Positions 26,690-35,614 of a DNA stretch of 64,000 nt are shown one piece after another. Origin of the DNA: Bacteroidales bacterium (GTDB taxonomy: Bacteria > Bacteroidota > Bacteroidia > Bacteroidales > UBA12170); assembly GCA_016744655.1 (NCBI GenBank), contig JADGDY010000005.1:1-64000 (forward strand). The letters are read 5' to 3'. Both the position numbers and the translations under genes were made by a program. Within the stretch, counting starts at the first letter, position 1. Each line of letters opens with the position of its first letter. Under the pieces are notes generated by a model, which was not told the origin of the DNA, ran no database searches, and worked only from the letters and a program-made list of their open reading frames with translations.

Positions 26690-27787
26690 TTACTCTATTT
26701 TAAAATAAAAACTCCCCGGATTCACACCAGCTTTAAAAGAATCCAGAAGATGACCTTGAGGATGGTATCTATAAATGATTCCGTTTTGTTGATAATCTAT
26801 GGCATCTGCAAGATAAACCTGAGAAGAAGTGGGATGGACGGACAAACTATAAAAGCCGCCATATACACCAGTGAAACTACTTTCAATAAAAGGCGTTTCT
26901 GGAAATTGAGCTTCCTCCACATCCATTCGAAACACATGGCGGTTGATAAAGTAAATGGTGTCTTGGCTCCCATTAATACATAATGCAGAAGGGTTTTCTT
27001 CTAACTTGAAACGAAACAATTTTTCTATTTCTAAATTTTGAGCATCTATTTTAACCAAAGCTGGTCTTTCATGGACATATGGGCTTTCAGGATATCCTCC
27101 ATCACATAAAACCCATAATTTGTTGTTCTTATCCATCACCATGCTGTTGGGCTGGGCTGGGACTTCTATGGAGTCAATTACTTGGTCGGTGTTAGAATCA
27201 ATTACTAATATTTGATTGTCAAAAGACCAGCAATTTGTGAAAACCAAATTCTCATACTGAATCATTTGTTCGGTACTATGCTGATAAAAATCAGGATTGT
27301 TATTATTAACATCAATACTTCCTGTTTTTTCATAAGTACTAGGGTTAATAATAGTGATGGCTTTAGCATATAAATCGCTGATATAGGCCTTTTGATCATT
27401 TAGAAAATGAATATAGCGAGGAGAACTTAAACCAGTAATACTTGCTGAGAACTCTATGGAATTTGCATCTGCCACATATACCTTCCCACTATTATTAACT
27501 ACAATAAAGGCTTGTCCGTTATGAATTTCCATCGATTGAGCCACATCACCTAAAGGGGCTGAATTTCTTGCATAGAAAATGTGATTATAAATTCGTTTTT
27601 TCTCAATATCATAAAAACTCAAAGAAGCATTTCCATACATGAAATTCCCTTCGTTTGTAATAAAAACTCCAGAGGTGTTTTCAAAATTAAAAAATACAGT
27701 TTCAACTGGATCTTTTTGACAAGAACTTGTACTAAGAAAAATAGATAGGAGTAGAATGAGGTTTAGAAGAGGGTTTCTGAAATTCAT
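26690..27787 (-). CDS. BtuG-like cobalamin-binding surface lipoprotein (YncE/DUF5074 beta-propeller)
   Basis: A 365-residue lipoprotein. The ATG at 27787 is chosen over one at 27880 because it starts a lipoprotein signal peptide with Cys23 (FLSTSSCQKD). The mature part is a seven-bladed YncE-like propeller opening with GVFITNEGNFMYGNASLSFYD, characteristic of DUF5074/BtuG proteins; ILVIDSNTDQVIDSI is a typical blade. Bacteroides BtuG binds B12 at the surface and passes it to BtuB. Position at the end of a cobalamin-riboswitch operon, 94 bp after the BtuB-like gene, strongly supports that role. The call is by motif and context; affinity is unknown. Confidence 0.85.
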   Translation of the reverse strand: MNFRNPLLNLILLLSIFLSTSSCQKDPVETVFFNFENTSGVFITNEGNFMYGNASLSFYDIEKKRIYNHIFYARNSAPLGDVAQSMEIHNGQAFIVVNNSGKVYVADANSIEFSASITGLSSPRYIHFLNDQKAYISDLYAKAITIINPSTYEKTGSIDVNNNNPDFYQHSTEQMIQYENLVFTNCWSFDNQILVIDSNTDQVIDSIEVPAQPNSMVMDKNNKLWVLCDGGYPESPYVHERPALVKIDAQNLEIEKLFRFKLEENPSALCINGSQDTIYFINRHVFRMDVEEAQFPETPFIESSFTGVYGGFYSLSVHPTSSQVYLADAIDYQQNGIIYRYHPQGHLLDSFKAGVNPGSFYFKIE

Positions 27788-27881
27788 GTGAAAATTATAA
27801 GATGGAGATTCTTTTTCTTTCCCTTTGGGGGTGGAGAAGATAAATAAGAATTTAGAAATGGTACTTATTTTCGATGTCATA

Positions 27882-29891
27882 TTATTTCCTCCATCCTATT
27901 TGCAAATTAACGGAATAATATCTTCCGGGCATAGCACGCCATAAAACACTCATATAGTCTGTGTCAAATAGATTTTCAACTCTTAATCCTAGTTTGGCAT
28001 TTAGTTTTTTCCAAGTAAAATCTTTTTCAAGATTTAAATTAGTTATGGCATAGGCTGAAAGATTGGATTCGTAATCAGATTCTATGTTAGAACTAGTCGT
28101 ATATCTTTTGCCAATGATGGAATTGTCAATGTTCAGTTCCCAGGATTTATAGCTTAAACCAATCATTAGGTTTGCCGTATGGCGAGGAATATAGATTAAT
28201 TGTTTCCCTCTGCTTTCGTCAACAGATTCCATAGCATCTACATTGGTAGTTGCGGTAAAAGCGTAATTGGCCACCGTTTTTAATTTCCAGTTTTTAAAGA
28301 AATCCAGATTATATTTTATATTCCATTCGATGCCTCTAGCAAAGACTTTTTTAATATTGTCTGCTTCCCAATAAAAAGCACCAGAGGAAGATGGGTGCCA
28401 AACTATCCAATTGTCGATTAATGATGCGTAGAAATTTAACTTGGATTCAAAGCTCCAATTGGGTTTTGGTTTTGAGTAAACTAAAGCCAATTCACCAGTA
28501 TAGCCATCTTCAGGAAGAAGGTCTGGATTGCCGCCCGGAATCCAATATAAATCATTGAGGTTTGGTTTGTGATAATTTCTAGATACATTAAATTTAGTAG
28601 TCCATGTATCTTTTTCATCCAAAGCATATTCTAGGCCCAATGATGGAATTAAAATGACAAAGGTATCATCATAAAACTCACTTCTTAGTAGGGCATATGC
28701 TGCTGCTCTATCACTGATTTGAATATTAAGCTGTGCTAAATAACTCAGTTCAAATCGTTCTTCTTTATAACCCGTTTTGTTGGTAGAGTCATAAATATCA
28801 ACTTGGTGAATATTCGCGTCCAAAGAGGTTTTGAAATGAAAAGATTCCTCTTTTTTATATCGATATTCTAGATGATTGAAACTAGATTTTTCTTTACTTT
28901 TAGAATTGAAATTTTCGAATCCTGATTCTGTTGAACTCCTGAAATAATGTAATTCGGTATAATTGATTCCGCTGGTGAATTCCCAATTAGAGTTTCCATT
29001 AAAATATTTCCATGCCCCAATAGCTCTTAATTGGTCATCTTCTTGAGATTCTATTCTATTATCACCCTGAAATGACATTAGTTGTGGAAGGTTTCTGAAA
29101 TTATGATGCCCCCATATTTTTAGAGAAAGCAAATGGTTTTTCTTTATTCTCCCATAAAACTCTTGAAGGAAACCATATTTCTCGTAATCCGCATTTTTCT
29201 GGACATCATCTTGGTATGGAAGAACTCCGTAATTATAAAATGGAAAATCATTTTCAGATTGGTCGTGAAATATTCTAGTTTTAGACTGAAAGTTGGAATT
29301 TCCCAAAGCTAATTCAGCAAACTCTTTATAAGTAGAAAAACTCTCAATGTGTTGAATGTATTTCACTGAAATACGATTGCTCCAATCTGCTTTGTTTTCA
29401 AGACTAATACTTCCTCCAAGTGCTCCACTACCATCGCTTAATGAGCTCCCGCCATGTAATAATTCCACTCTGTCGATAAAATAAACAGGAAATTGCGAAA
29501 AATCCACATCACCACGCATAGGGGAATTGAGACTCATTCCGTTCCAATTGACTTGGGTATGGGATGCTGCTGTTCCTCGAAATGAAGCAGTAGCTGAAGA
29601 ACCTCTGCCGTAGGATTTTATAAATACTGGTGTGCTGGCTGTCATTAAGCTCGCAAGGGATTTCGAGCTTAATGTTTGCAAAGCCATAGTGTCTACCCTT
29701 GACTTGCTCAATGCAACTTCTTCGATGGGTTTTTGAGCTTTTACCTCTACCATTTTTAGCTGAAAAGTGTCTTTTGTTATTTGAGCAGATATTTGATTTG
29801 AGCACAAAAAAGTAACCATGGTAAAAGCTATACCATAAAGAGCCACAAATGATTTCACAAAGAGCCGTATAGAATTAATATGTGATTCCAT
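27882..29891 (-). CDS. btuB: BtuB-like TonB-dependent outer-membrane cobalamin receptor
   Basis: A 669-residue TonB-dependent receptor: signal region ending NQISAQ, plug domain at about residues 40-165 (VDTMALQTLSSKSLASLMTA, the SFRGTAASHTQVNWNGM segment, FIDRVELLHGGSSLSDGSGA), then a 22-strand-type barrel ending in an aromatic terminus. It is about the size of BtuB and lacks the carboxypeptidase-like extension of SusC proteins. Its start codon overlaps the stop of the preceding gene by one base (TAATG). Location behind a cobalamin riboswitch and next to a BtuG-like gene identifies the cargo as cobalamin or a related corrinoid. Confidence 0.9.
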   Translation of the reverse strand: MESHINSIRLFVKSFVALYGIAFTMVTFLCSNQISAQITKDTFQLKMVEVKAQKPIEEVALSKSRVDTMALQTLSSKSLASLMTASTPVFIKSYGRGSSATASFRGTAASHTQVNWNGMSLNSPMRGDVDFSQFPVYFIDRVELLHGGSSLSDGSGALGGSISLENKADWSNRISVKYIQHIESFSTYKEFAELALGNSNFQSKTRIFHDQSENDFPFYNYGVLPYQDDVQKNADYEKYGFLQEFYGRIKKNHLLSLKIWGHHNFRNLPQLMSFQGDNRIESQEDDQLRAIGAWKYFNGNSNWEFTSGINYTELHYFRSSTESGFENFNSKSKEKSSFNHLEYRYKKEESFHFKTSLDANIHQVDIYDSTNKTGYKEERFELSYLAQLNIQISDRAAAYALLRSEFYDDTFVILIPSLGLEYALDEKDTWTTKFNVSRNYHKPNLNDLYWIPGGNPDLLPEDGYTGELALVYSKPKPNWSFESKLNFYASLIDNWIVWHPSSSGAFYWEADNIKKVFARGIEWNIKYNLDFFKNWKLKTVANYAFTATTNVDAMESVDESRGKQLIYIPRHTANLMIGLSYKSWELNIDNSIIGKRYTTSSNIESDYESNLSAYAITNLNLEKDFTWKKLNAKLGLRVENLFDTDYMSVLWRAMPGRYYSVNLQIGWRK

Positions 29892-32308
29892 TATCTTTTG
29901 ATAAGGGTTTTGGTGATTGATTGTCCATCACTAAACACTTGAATAAGGTAGATGCCACTTTCTAAATCACCAAGGTTTACTCGATTAAACTCTTTTACTT
30001 CTCTTACTAGTTGTCCTTGATGATTATAAACTTTCAGTAGCTCAATATTTCTATTTTCAGAGGAATCTATATAAATAACATCCTCAAAAGGATTGGGGTA
30101 AATAGTGAAATGGAGGGGATCGTGTTCTTGAATCCCTGTAGCATTAGCAATGACGATTTGTGCTTTTTGTTCTCCAATGGAAATGAAATGTTGACCAAGA
30201 TTTGAAAGTTTAAATTCTGCTTTCCCATCAGTATCTGTAGAAATATTTGCTCCATCTATAACCAATTGTTCATCATTTAGGAATAAGGAAGCGTTTGCAA
30301 TAGCATTTCTTTCTAATAGTTCCACAATTCCTGATTCAAAGAATTGACATCTTTCCTCTATATATTCGGCAGTAATGGTTTCATTTGGCTTTGAAGAATC
30401 CGCGCTGAGACTTAATTGTTTCACTATCCATTCTACTCTAGAATCTGAAACATGATAAACCAATATTTCGTCTTCATCTTGGATTTCAATTTGGTGCATA
30501 TTCCTAGCGAAACTATTGCCATTAAGATTTATGATCCATGTTCTTGATTTACTATCGTCACTATTATTTCCACCATAACCATAAAAATAGTTTAAACTGG
30601 AATTGTCTTCCTGAGGGACTTTCCAAAGATATAAAGCACTATTTGCAACTTCATCATCTTTAAATTTTAAATCATCAGGTAATCCGATATTATTGAAGGC
30701 AGTTGCAATGGCATGTGCCAAACTTATCTGTTCCACAGCTCCAATTCCGTAATCTTGATTTGGATTATCCACAAAAGGATTAAGGTCGAAATGGTCAATA
30801 TTAATGGCTTGTCGGGCTATGATGTTCTCATCTTCAGTTTGAACAGTGATATAAACTTTTTTACTGAGGCTTTCTGCAAGAATCTGAATTTGAACAGAAT
30901 CTTGAATTAGAGGAAAATCTTTAATTCTGGAATATAGGTAACAGGAGCCTTCTTCTAATCCTTTTATAAAAGTTAAGTTGTTTGCTTGAGTTATCTCAAG
31001 TAATTCAGGGTTTTGGCTTGTCCATTCGGTTTCTAAGCCTAAAACTACCTCATTGTTGAGGTCTTTAATTAATGATTGAACTTCAATCTTATTTAATGCA
31101 TGAATACTTTCTGATTCTAAAATAATCTCAATGGAGGATGGCTCCGAAACTTGAATTTCGAAATAATTAGAAATGTTTTCTTGGTTTTGAATTTTTGCAG
31201 TAATAGTGGCAAGGCCAGATTGATGAGTTTGAATGAGTCCGTGTGCATCTACGCTAGCGATATTTGTATTCGAAGAGCTCCACAAAATATTCTGGGTTTC
31301 AGCTGGGATGCCTGAAATAAAGTGTACGGCTTTGGCTTGTAAGTTATTGTTGATGGTAGTAGTTTTGGGCATATCTGCTAAGGCAAGTAAGTTTACCTCT
31401 CCTGTAATGCTGCTATTTGCTACGACATCGATAATTCCTGAGATTTCAGTAGAAATCTCCCCTAAGCCACCAGCAGTGGCATTAATAGCATTGGTGATTT
31501 TAATAAAATCTATTTTGTCTAATTCAATTCTATTTCCATTCTCATCTCTAGCCCAACTAATGTCCATGGCATCACCGCCAGAATTCTCAAGCTCAAGTGT
31601 GTACGGATTATCAGGAATATTATAAGGTTGGTTTCCTCTCATTCTGTTGTCAGCGAAACCAAAATATCTTTCATAGGATTTGACCATGGAAGGATTAGAG
31701 ATGTCAATGTTACCTTCTAATCTTTGTCCTGATAAAGTGTATGAATCAGGATTGATATTAGGAAATAAGCTGGCTTGAGGATAATAACTTTGTTGGTGGA
31801 AACTGTTTTTGTAAACGTATCCAGAATCTTGGTGGTTATCAATCCATAAAATATCTGTAGCAGAGGCTTCATGGGGATTATAGTAGGTAACAGAATAATC
31901 AACTTCGCTTTGGTCAAGATAATAATCGCTTCCAGCTAATAAATACCACTGGTCATCGGCTAATCCATTATTGTTTTCATCTTTCATGACTTCAACTGTG
32001 GCGGCTTCACTCCAATCGGGGAGTGCATTTCCGAGAATAGTAAAGTCAATTCCGAATGGATTGTCAGGATGATTTTCTACGCTTTCTTCCATTTTGACAA
32101 TAATATAACCACCATAAGCTCCGAGGGAAATTAAACCGCTGGTTCCACCAATAATGCTTTCGGTAGCTTCTGGAGAGCCAAAGGCATTGTCGTTGATAAA
32201 TTGACCTGGAGCTGGTCTGTAATCTATGATTTCCGATACATATTGAGCTTGACTAAACAAGCTAATGCTGAAAAGGAAAGCAAGGGATAAGCGCTTAATT
32301 ATTGTCAT
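29891..32308 (-). CDS. T9SS-secreted cobalamin-locus surface protein with Ig-like and DUF4430-like domains
   Basis: An 805-residue secreted protein. Signal peptide (FSISLFSQAQ) to residue ~21; an N-terminal domain (about 22-300) of the surface-protein type I associate with Bacteroides B12 loci (GAYGGYIIVKMEE, ADDQWYLLAGSDYY); a BIG2-like Ig domain at about 310-390 (ILWSSSNTNIASVDAHG); a second Ig-like stretch; a region at about 480-625 resembling DUF4430/transcobalamin C-terminal-like folds (YFYGYGGN, TWIINLNGNSF, DEDEILVYHV); and a type A sorting domain. DUF4430-like folds occur in transcobalamin, so corrinoid binding is a reasonable inference; it is not shown. Confidence 0.78.
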   Translation of the reverse strand: MTIIKRLSLAFLFSISLFSQAQYVSEIIDYRPAPGQFINDNAFGSPEATESIIGGTSGLISLGAYGGYIIVKMEESVENHPDNPFGIDFTILGNALPDWSEAATVEVMKDENNNGLADDQWYLLAGSDYYLDQSEVDYSVTYYNPHEASATDILWIDNHQDSGYVYKNSFHQQSYYPQASLFPNINPDSYTLSGQRLEGNIDISNPSMVKSYERYFGFADNRMRGNQPYNIPDNPYTLELENSGGDAMDISWARDENGNRIELDKIDFIKITNAINATAGGLGEISTEISGIIDVVANSSITGEVNLLALADMPKTTTINNNLQAKAVHFISGIPAETQNILWSSSNTNIASVDAHGLIQTHQSGLATITAKIQNQENISNYFEIQVSEPSSIEIILESESIHALNKIEVQSLIKDLNNEVVLGLETEWTSQNPELLEITQANNLTFIKGLEEGSCYLYSRIKDFPLIQDSVQIQILAESLSKKVYITVQTEDENIIARQAINIDHFDLNPFVDNPNQDYGIGAVEQISLAHAIATAFNNIGLPDDLKFKDDEVANSALYLWKVPQEDNSSLNYFYGYGGNNSDDSKSRTWIINLNGNSFARNMHQIEIQDEDEILVYHVSDSRVEWIVKQLSLSADSSKPNETITAEYIEERCQFFESGIVELLERNAIANASLFLNDEQLVIDGANISTDTDGKAEFKLSNLGQHFISIGEQKAQIVIANATGIQEHDPLHFTIYPNPFEDVIYIDSSENRNIELLKVYNHQGQLVREVKEFNRVNLGDLESGIYLIQVFSDGQSITKTLIKR

Positions 32309-32329
32309 TTTATTATTGTATTAGTCTTC

Positions 32330-32371
32330 GCAAAAACACCAAAAACTGTTTCTTTGTCTTTGGTGTTTTGC
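32330..32371. other. Intercistronic hairpin inside the B12 operon
   Basis: GCAAAAACACCAAA and TTTGGTGTTTTGC form a 13-bp stem with one bulged A, between the 910-residue and 805-residue protein genes. It could act as a partial terminator or as an RNA-processing or stability element that sets expression of the downstream receptor genes. Confidence 0.55.
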
Positions 32372-32428
32372 AAAAGACATTTGAAATATATAGTTTTTAT
32401 GGTTGTCAGGAAAAAACAGCCAAAAATA

Positions 32429-35161
32429 CTAGTTTTTAATTATCTTTTGAGTATGTGTTTCATTTTCAGAAATTACATGCAAGATATAAGTGCCTGATTC
32501 AAAATTATAGCTGTCAATTTGAGTGTTTCCAATGATGTTAGATTCCCAAATTAATTGACCACCTAAGCTGAAAATTTTAGCTTGAACTGTATTGTTGCTA
32601 TTGCTTTGAATATTAATGCTGTTGTTAAACGGATTTGGTGAACAGATGACATTGCTACTCAATTCTTCAGCAAGACCAACGCTATTGTGAATTGTCACAG
32701 GGATTTCAAAGTCTAAAATACGACCATTTGAAAGTGCTCGTAGACTTATTACTGTCTCACCTGAAACGTCTGGTACAAATTGTAGGTTTAATTTATCATT
32801 TTCAACTGTTGCTGTAATAATACCCTCCTCTGAAATATTAGTAATTTCATATTCTATACCAACTTCTAAATTGTCATTGTCTTCCACTAATAAAGCCAAA
32901 TCAATTTCAATATCTTCGTTATTCATGTTAACATCAACTGAGTATTCATCTTCAACTGAAGGGGCAAATTTATCAACCATTAAAGGCATTGCAGGAAACC
33001 AGTAATAATCTTCTAATTCGTTTGAGGATTCTATATTCCCAGATTCTCCATTAATAATAAATACACTATTATATTTTGAGTTCTCACCCCATCCAGGTTT
33101 GATAGCAGTTGCATAAACTTCATTGCTAACAGGATGAATTCTAAGCCCTGCCCCATAAAAAATCCAATCATCGGTTAGTGTAGCAAATGGAGTGTTTAGT
33201 GAGTTGATATCATCGGTTACGAATTTGTAAATCTCATTGCTACCAGAATATCCATTGGATTTAGAAAAGAATAATGCATTTTCAGTATTGCTTGCGCAAA
33301 AAGATCCAGCATTCCAAGCTCCTGATCCTCCTGCTATTACTAACTCATTCGACAGTGTGATTAATTCGTTTTCTAAAGTCTCGGGGGAGATTTTCAATAC
33401 TTTATTTCCAGCACTCACCCATACAAACCCATCTTTAGTTCTTGCAATTCCATTGATACCTTCAGCAGTAACCGTTTCTACAACGGTATTGTTTTCAAGG
33501 ATAGTTAGATTGCTTCCTTGACAAACAAAAACGTATTTTTCGGCTTTGAGCATTAATCCTGTTTCGCCACTTATTCCTGCGATGTTATCACCTAAGGTTA
33601 GAGTTTCAAGATTTAGAGTTTTAATTCCATTAGAAGTTCCAATATATGCTGTTTGTGCATCATATCCCATAAAAGCGCGTCCATCTCCTCCAATATCTTC
33701 AAAGCTTGCTTCTAATTCCAATGTTTCTCTATCGCAAACCACTAAACGATTTCCTTGTTTCGACATGAACACAACATGGTCGCCAAAAGAACTTGCAAAC
33801 TGCGTGGTTGTACCTAATGATTGTCCTTCGTTTTCATGACGGAATGCTCTATAAACCACATGGCCTTCGTTGGTTAAGAAGTTTACTGTTCCATTATCGT
33901 GGCCAAACCAATCCTCATTAACAATAAATGTCCCTTCGGTATAATTATAATCAAAGATTGTCAATTCAAACTCGTCACTTAAACTTTCACTTCCAGCAGT
34001 TGCAGTAATAGTGATTGAAGATGTACCAACTTCATCATCAGTAGAACTAATTGATAATATGCCCTCCTCTAATTCGATATCTAACAGAGGAGTGTTTGAG
34101 TTAGAAAAAGAAAAAGCTAAATCACCGCCAGCATATTCAAAAACATCATTAATATTAATTTGATAATTATTGGTGTTTTTTGGTAATTCTTTATCGGCAA
34201 TAGGGTTGATTAATTCAATAGTATTTTCAACTTCTTTTTTAATTTCAGCCACTGCTTGAGCATAAGCCATGGTGTAAAATTCTCCACCAGTATTTACATT
34301 TCCTGTAGCTTTTACAAAGGTTAACCATTCGGTTGTTGTACAAGAAGCGGTGTAGTTTTCAGTATTTCCTTCAGTTCCATTCCAGATGGCAACAAAACCA
34401 CCATTTGTAAAATCGTTGCAATTGAAAACTAGATTTTCATTATCATCCATGTCGCAATCATAAGCTCCAGCAGGTAAAGCTGAAAGCGTAGTGGCGTCTC
34501 CAAATGTTAGATTACTTCCTCCATTAATAACTGTTTCAATATCGCTAGCTGCAAATTTTACTACAGAATTATCATCAGCGGAAAAATAACTGGCATAGTA
34601 AATATTTCCTGATTCATCGCAAGCAATTCCAGCAGAGCTTCCTCCAGTTTCTACTATTTTGGCGTGATTGTTATCGCCAGAAATATCGAGGAGCCAAATA
34701 TTGTTAGGATCTCCCCATGTACCAGAGTTTAAGCCAGAGACGAAAATATGTTCTCCAGAAAATTCTAAGTCAAAATTAGCAGGAAGAGTGGCCAAGTGTT
34801 CCCAAGTTTTTAGGCTAAGATCGAAACGATAAATTCTATCGTCGGAATAGTCAGTTTTAGTAAATCCCATCCAAAGGAATTCCCCAGCTGGGTCAACTTT
34901 CATAAACCCTGGTTGTGCGGCATAGCCTTCGGGTTTTGTCTCGGTGTAAAGCTCGCTTCCATCACTTAAATCGTAGGCGTGAATCCCATCGGTATCGAAA
35001 CCATAGAGCTTTCCATCTTTTATTTCGAAAGAAGCGAAAAGCTTATCAGAGATAAGGTCTTTTACTAAAAATCCTTCAGAAGGAGTGAGGTAGTCTGATT
35101 GTGCAAAACTAGTGAAGCACAATGCTAAAAAGGTGATTAAAAGTGTAATCCTTGATTTCAT
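32429..35161 (-). CDS. T9SS-secreted double beta-propeller protein of the cobalamin operon (BtuG-like domain)
   Basis: A 910-residue secreted protein and first gene after the riboswitch. Signal peptide ends LCFTSFAQ. A first propeller spans about residues 22-310 (LYGFDTDGIHAYDLSDG, DDRIYRFDLS). A cadherin/Ig-like spacer follows at about 320-400. A second propeller at about 405-735 opens with GTFIVNEDWFGHDNGTVNFL, the same DUF5074/BtuG entry motif as in the lipoprotein gene of this operon. An Ig-like domain and a type A sorting domain (CSPNPFNNSINI) close the protein. Inference: a corrinoid-binding surface protein exported by T9SS. The first propeller's role is unknown. Confidence 0.82.
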   Translation of the reverse strand: MKSRITLLITFLALCFTSFAQSDYLTPSEGFLVKDLISDKLFASFEIKDGKLYGFDTDGIHAYDLSDGSELYTETKPEGYAAQPGFMKVDPAGEFLWMGFTKTDYSDDRIYRFDLSLKTWEHLATLPANFDLEFSGEHIFVSGLNSGTWGDPNNIWLLDISGDNNHAKIVETGGSSAGIACDESGNIYYASYFSADDNSVVKFAASDIETVINGGSNLTFGDATTLSALPAGAYDCDMDDNENLVFNCNDFTNGGFVAIWNGTEGNTENYTASCTTTEWLTFVKATGNVNTGGEFYTMAYAQAVAEIKKEVENTIELINPIADKELPKNTNNYQININDVFEYAGGDLAFSFSNSNTPLLDIELEEGILSISSTDDEVGTSSITITATAGSESLSDEFELTIFDYNYTEGTFIVNEDWFGHDNGTVNFLTNEGHVVYRAFRHENEGQSLGTTTQFASSFGDHVVFMSKQGNRLVVCDRETLELEASFEDIGGDGRAFMGYDAQTAYIGTSNGIKTLNLETLTLGDNIAGISGETGLMLKAEKYVFVCQGSNLTILENNTVVETVTAEGINGIARTKDGFVWVSAGNKVLKISPETLENELITLSNELVIAGGSGAWNAGSFCASNTENALFFSKSNGYSGSNEIYKFVTDDINSLNTPFATLTDDWIFYGAGLRIHPVSNEVYATAIKPGWGENSKYNSVFIINGESGNIESSNELEDYYWFPAMPLMVDKFAPSVEDEYSVDVNMNNEDIEIDLALLVEDNDNLEVGIEYEITNISEEGIITATVENDKLNLQFVPDVSGETVISLRALSNGRILDFEIPVTIHNSVGLAEELSSNVICSPNPFNNSINIQSNSNNTVQAKIFSLGGQLIWESNIIGNTQIDSYNFESGTYILHVISENETHTQKIIKN

Positions 35162-35365
35162 TCTTATGTGTTTTTACAATTAAAAATTAAAACCCAAGTC
35201 CGAAGAATTTCCCATATTCTGGGGATTCTCAGGTTTGTTATTTGTTAATGTCGCAAGTAAAAAACTGCTAAGATTTAAAAGCAGGTGAAAAGGAAATGTG
35301 TCAACCAGTCAAGGGAACCGGCAGATTATTTGCTTTTTTCTCCGAAAGCTATCAAATCTATGTCC

Positions 35366-35518
35366 ATTGGCAGGTCTTCTGACTTACTCCTTTCAGCGGA
35401 AGCCTTCCCGGTAGCGAACCAGTGGCAATGTTTCCGTGAAATATTTGGAGCTTACAGCAGCGGGAACTGTTCAGGATTTACACCCGATTCCCTATTATTC
35501 CAATAAGCTGGAACCAAT
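35366..35518 (-). promoter_or_regulatory. Cobalamin (adenosylcobalamin-type) riboswitch
   Basis: The minus strand carries the conserved core in order: GGGAATCGGGTGTAAATCC, a segment with CCCGCTGCTGTAAGC, the B12 box GCCACTGG (35419-35426), a CGGGAAGG arm and GTCAGAAGACCTGCC. A closing P1 helix is visible (CCAAT/ATTGG at 35514-35518 and 35366-35370). It lies about 205 bases upstream of the first gene of the B12 uptake operon and should repress it when cobalamin is abundant. No clear U-tailed terminator follows, so control may act on translation. A rightward open frame across it is a coincidence. Confidence 0.96.
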
Positions 35519-35525
35519 TTCGCTG

Positions 35526-35533
35526 CAAAAGTA
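35526..35533 (-). promoter_or_regulatory. Promoter of the riboswitch-controlled B12 operon
   Basis: On the minus strand this reads TACTTTTG followed by CAG, an exact TAnnTTTG match, with a TTG 18 bases upstream (35552-35554) as a possible -33 element. Transcription would begin near 35519, right where the riboswitch P1 helix starts. Confidence 0.7.
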
Positions 35534-35614
35534 AAAATATAAATGAATGGGCAATGTTAAAATAATAATTTATAATGAATTGATAGGGCAGGTGCTTAAC
35601 TGGTAGGATAAGAG

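Noticed and set aside
35285-35506. Rightward open frame of 73 codons
   Set aside because: It lies across the cobalamin riboswitch, which fully explains the sequence conservation expected here.
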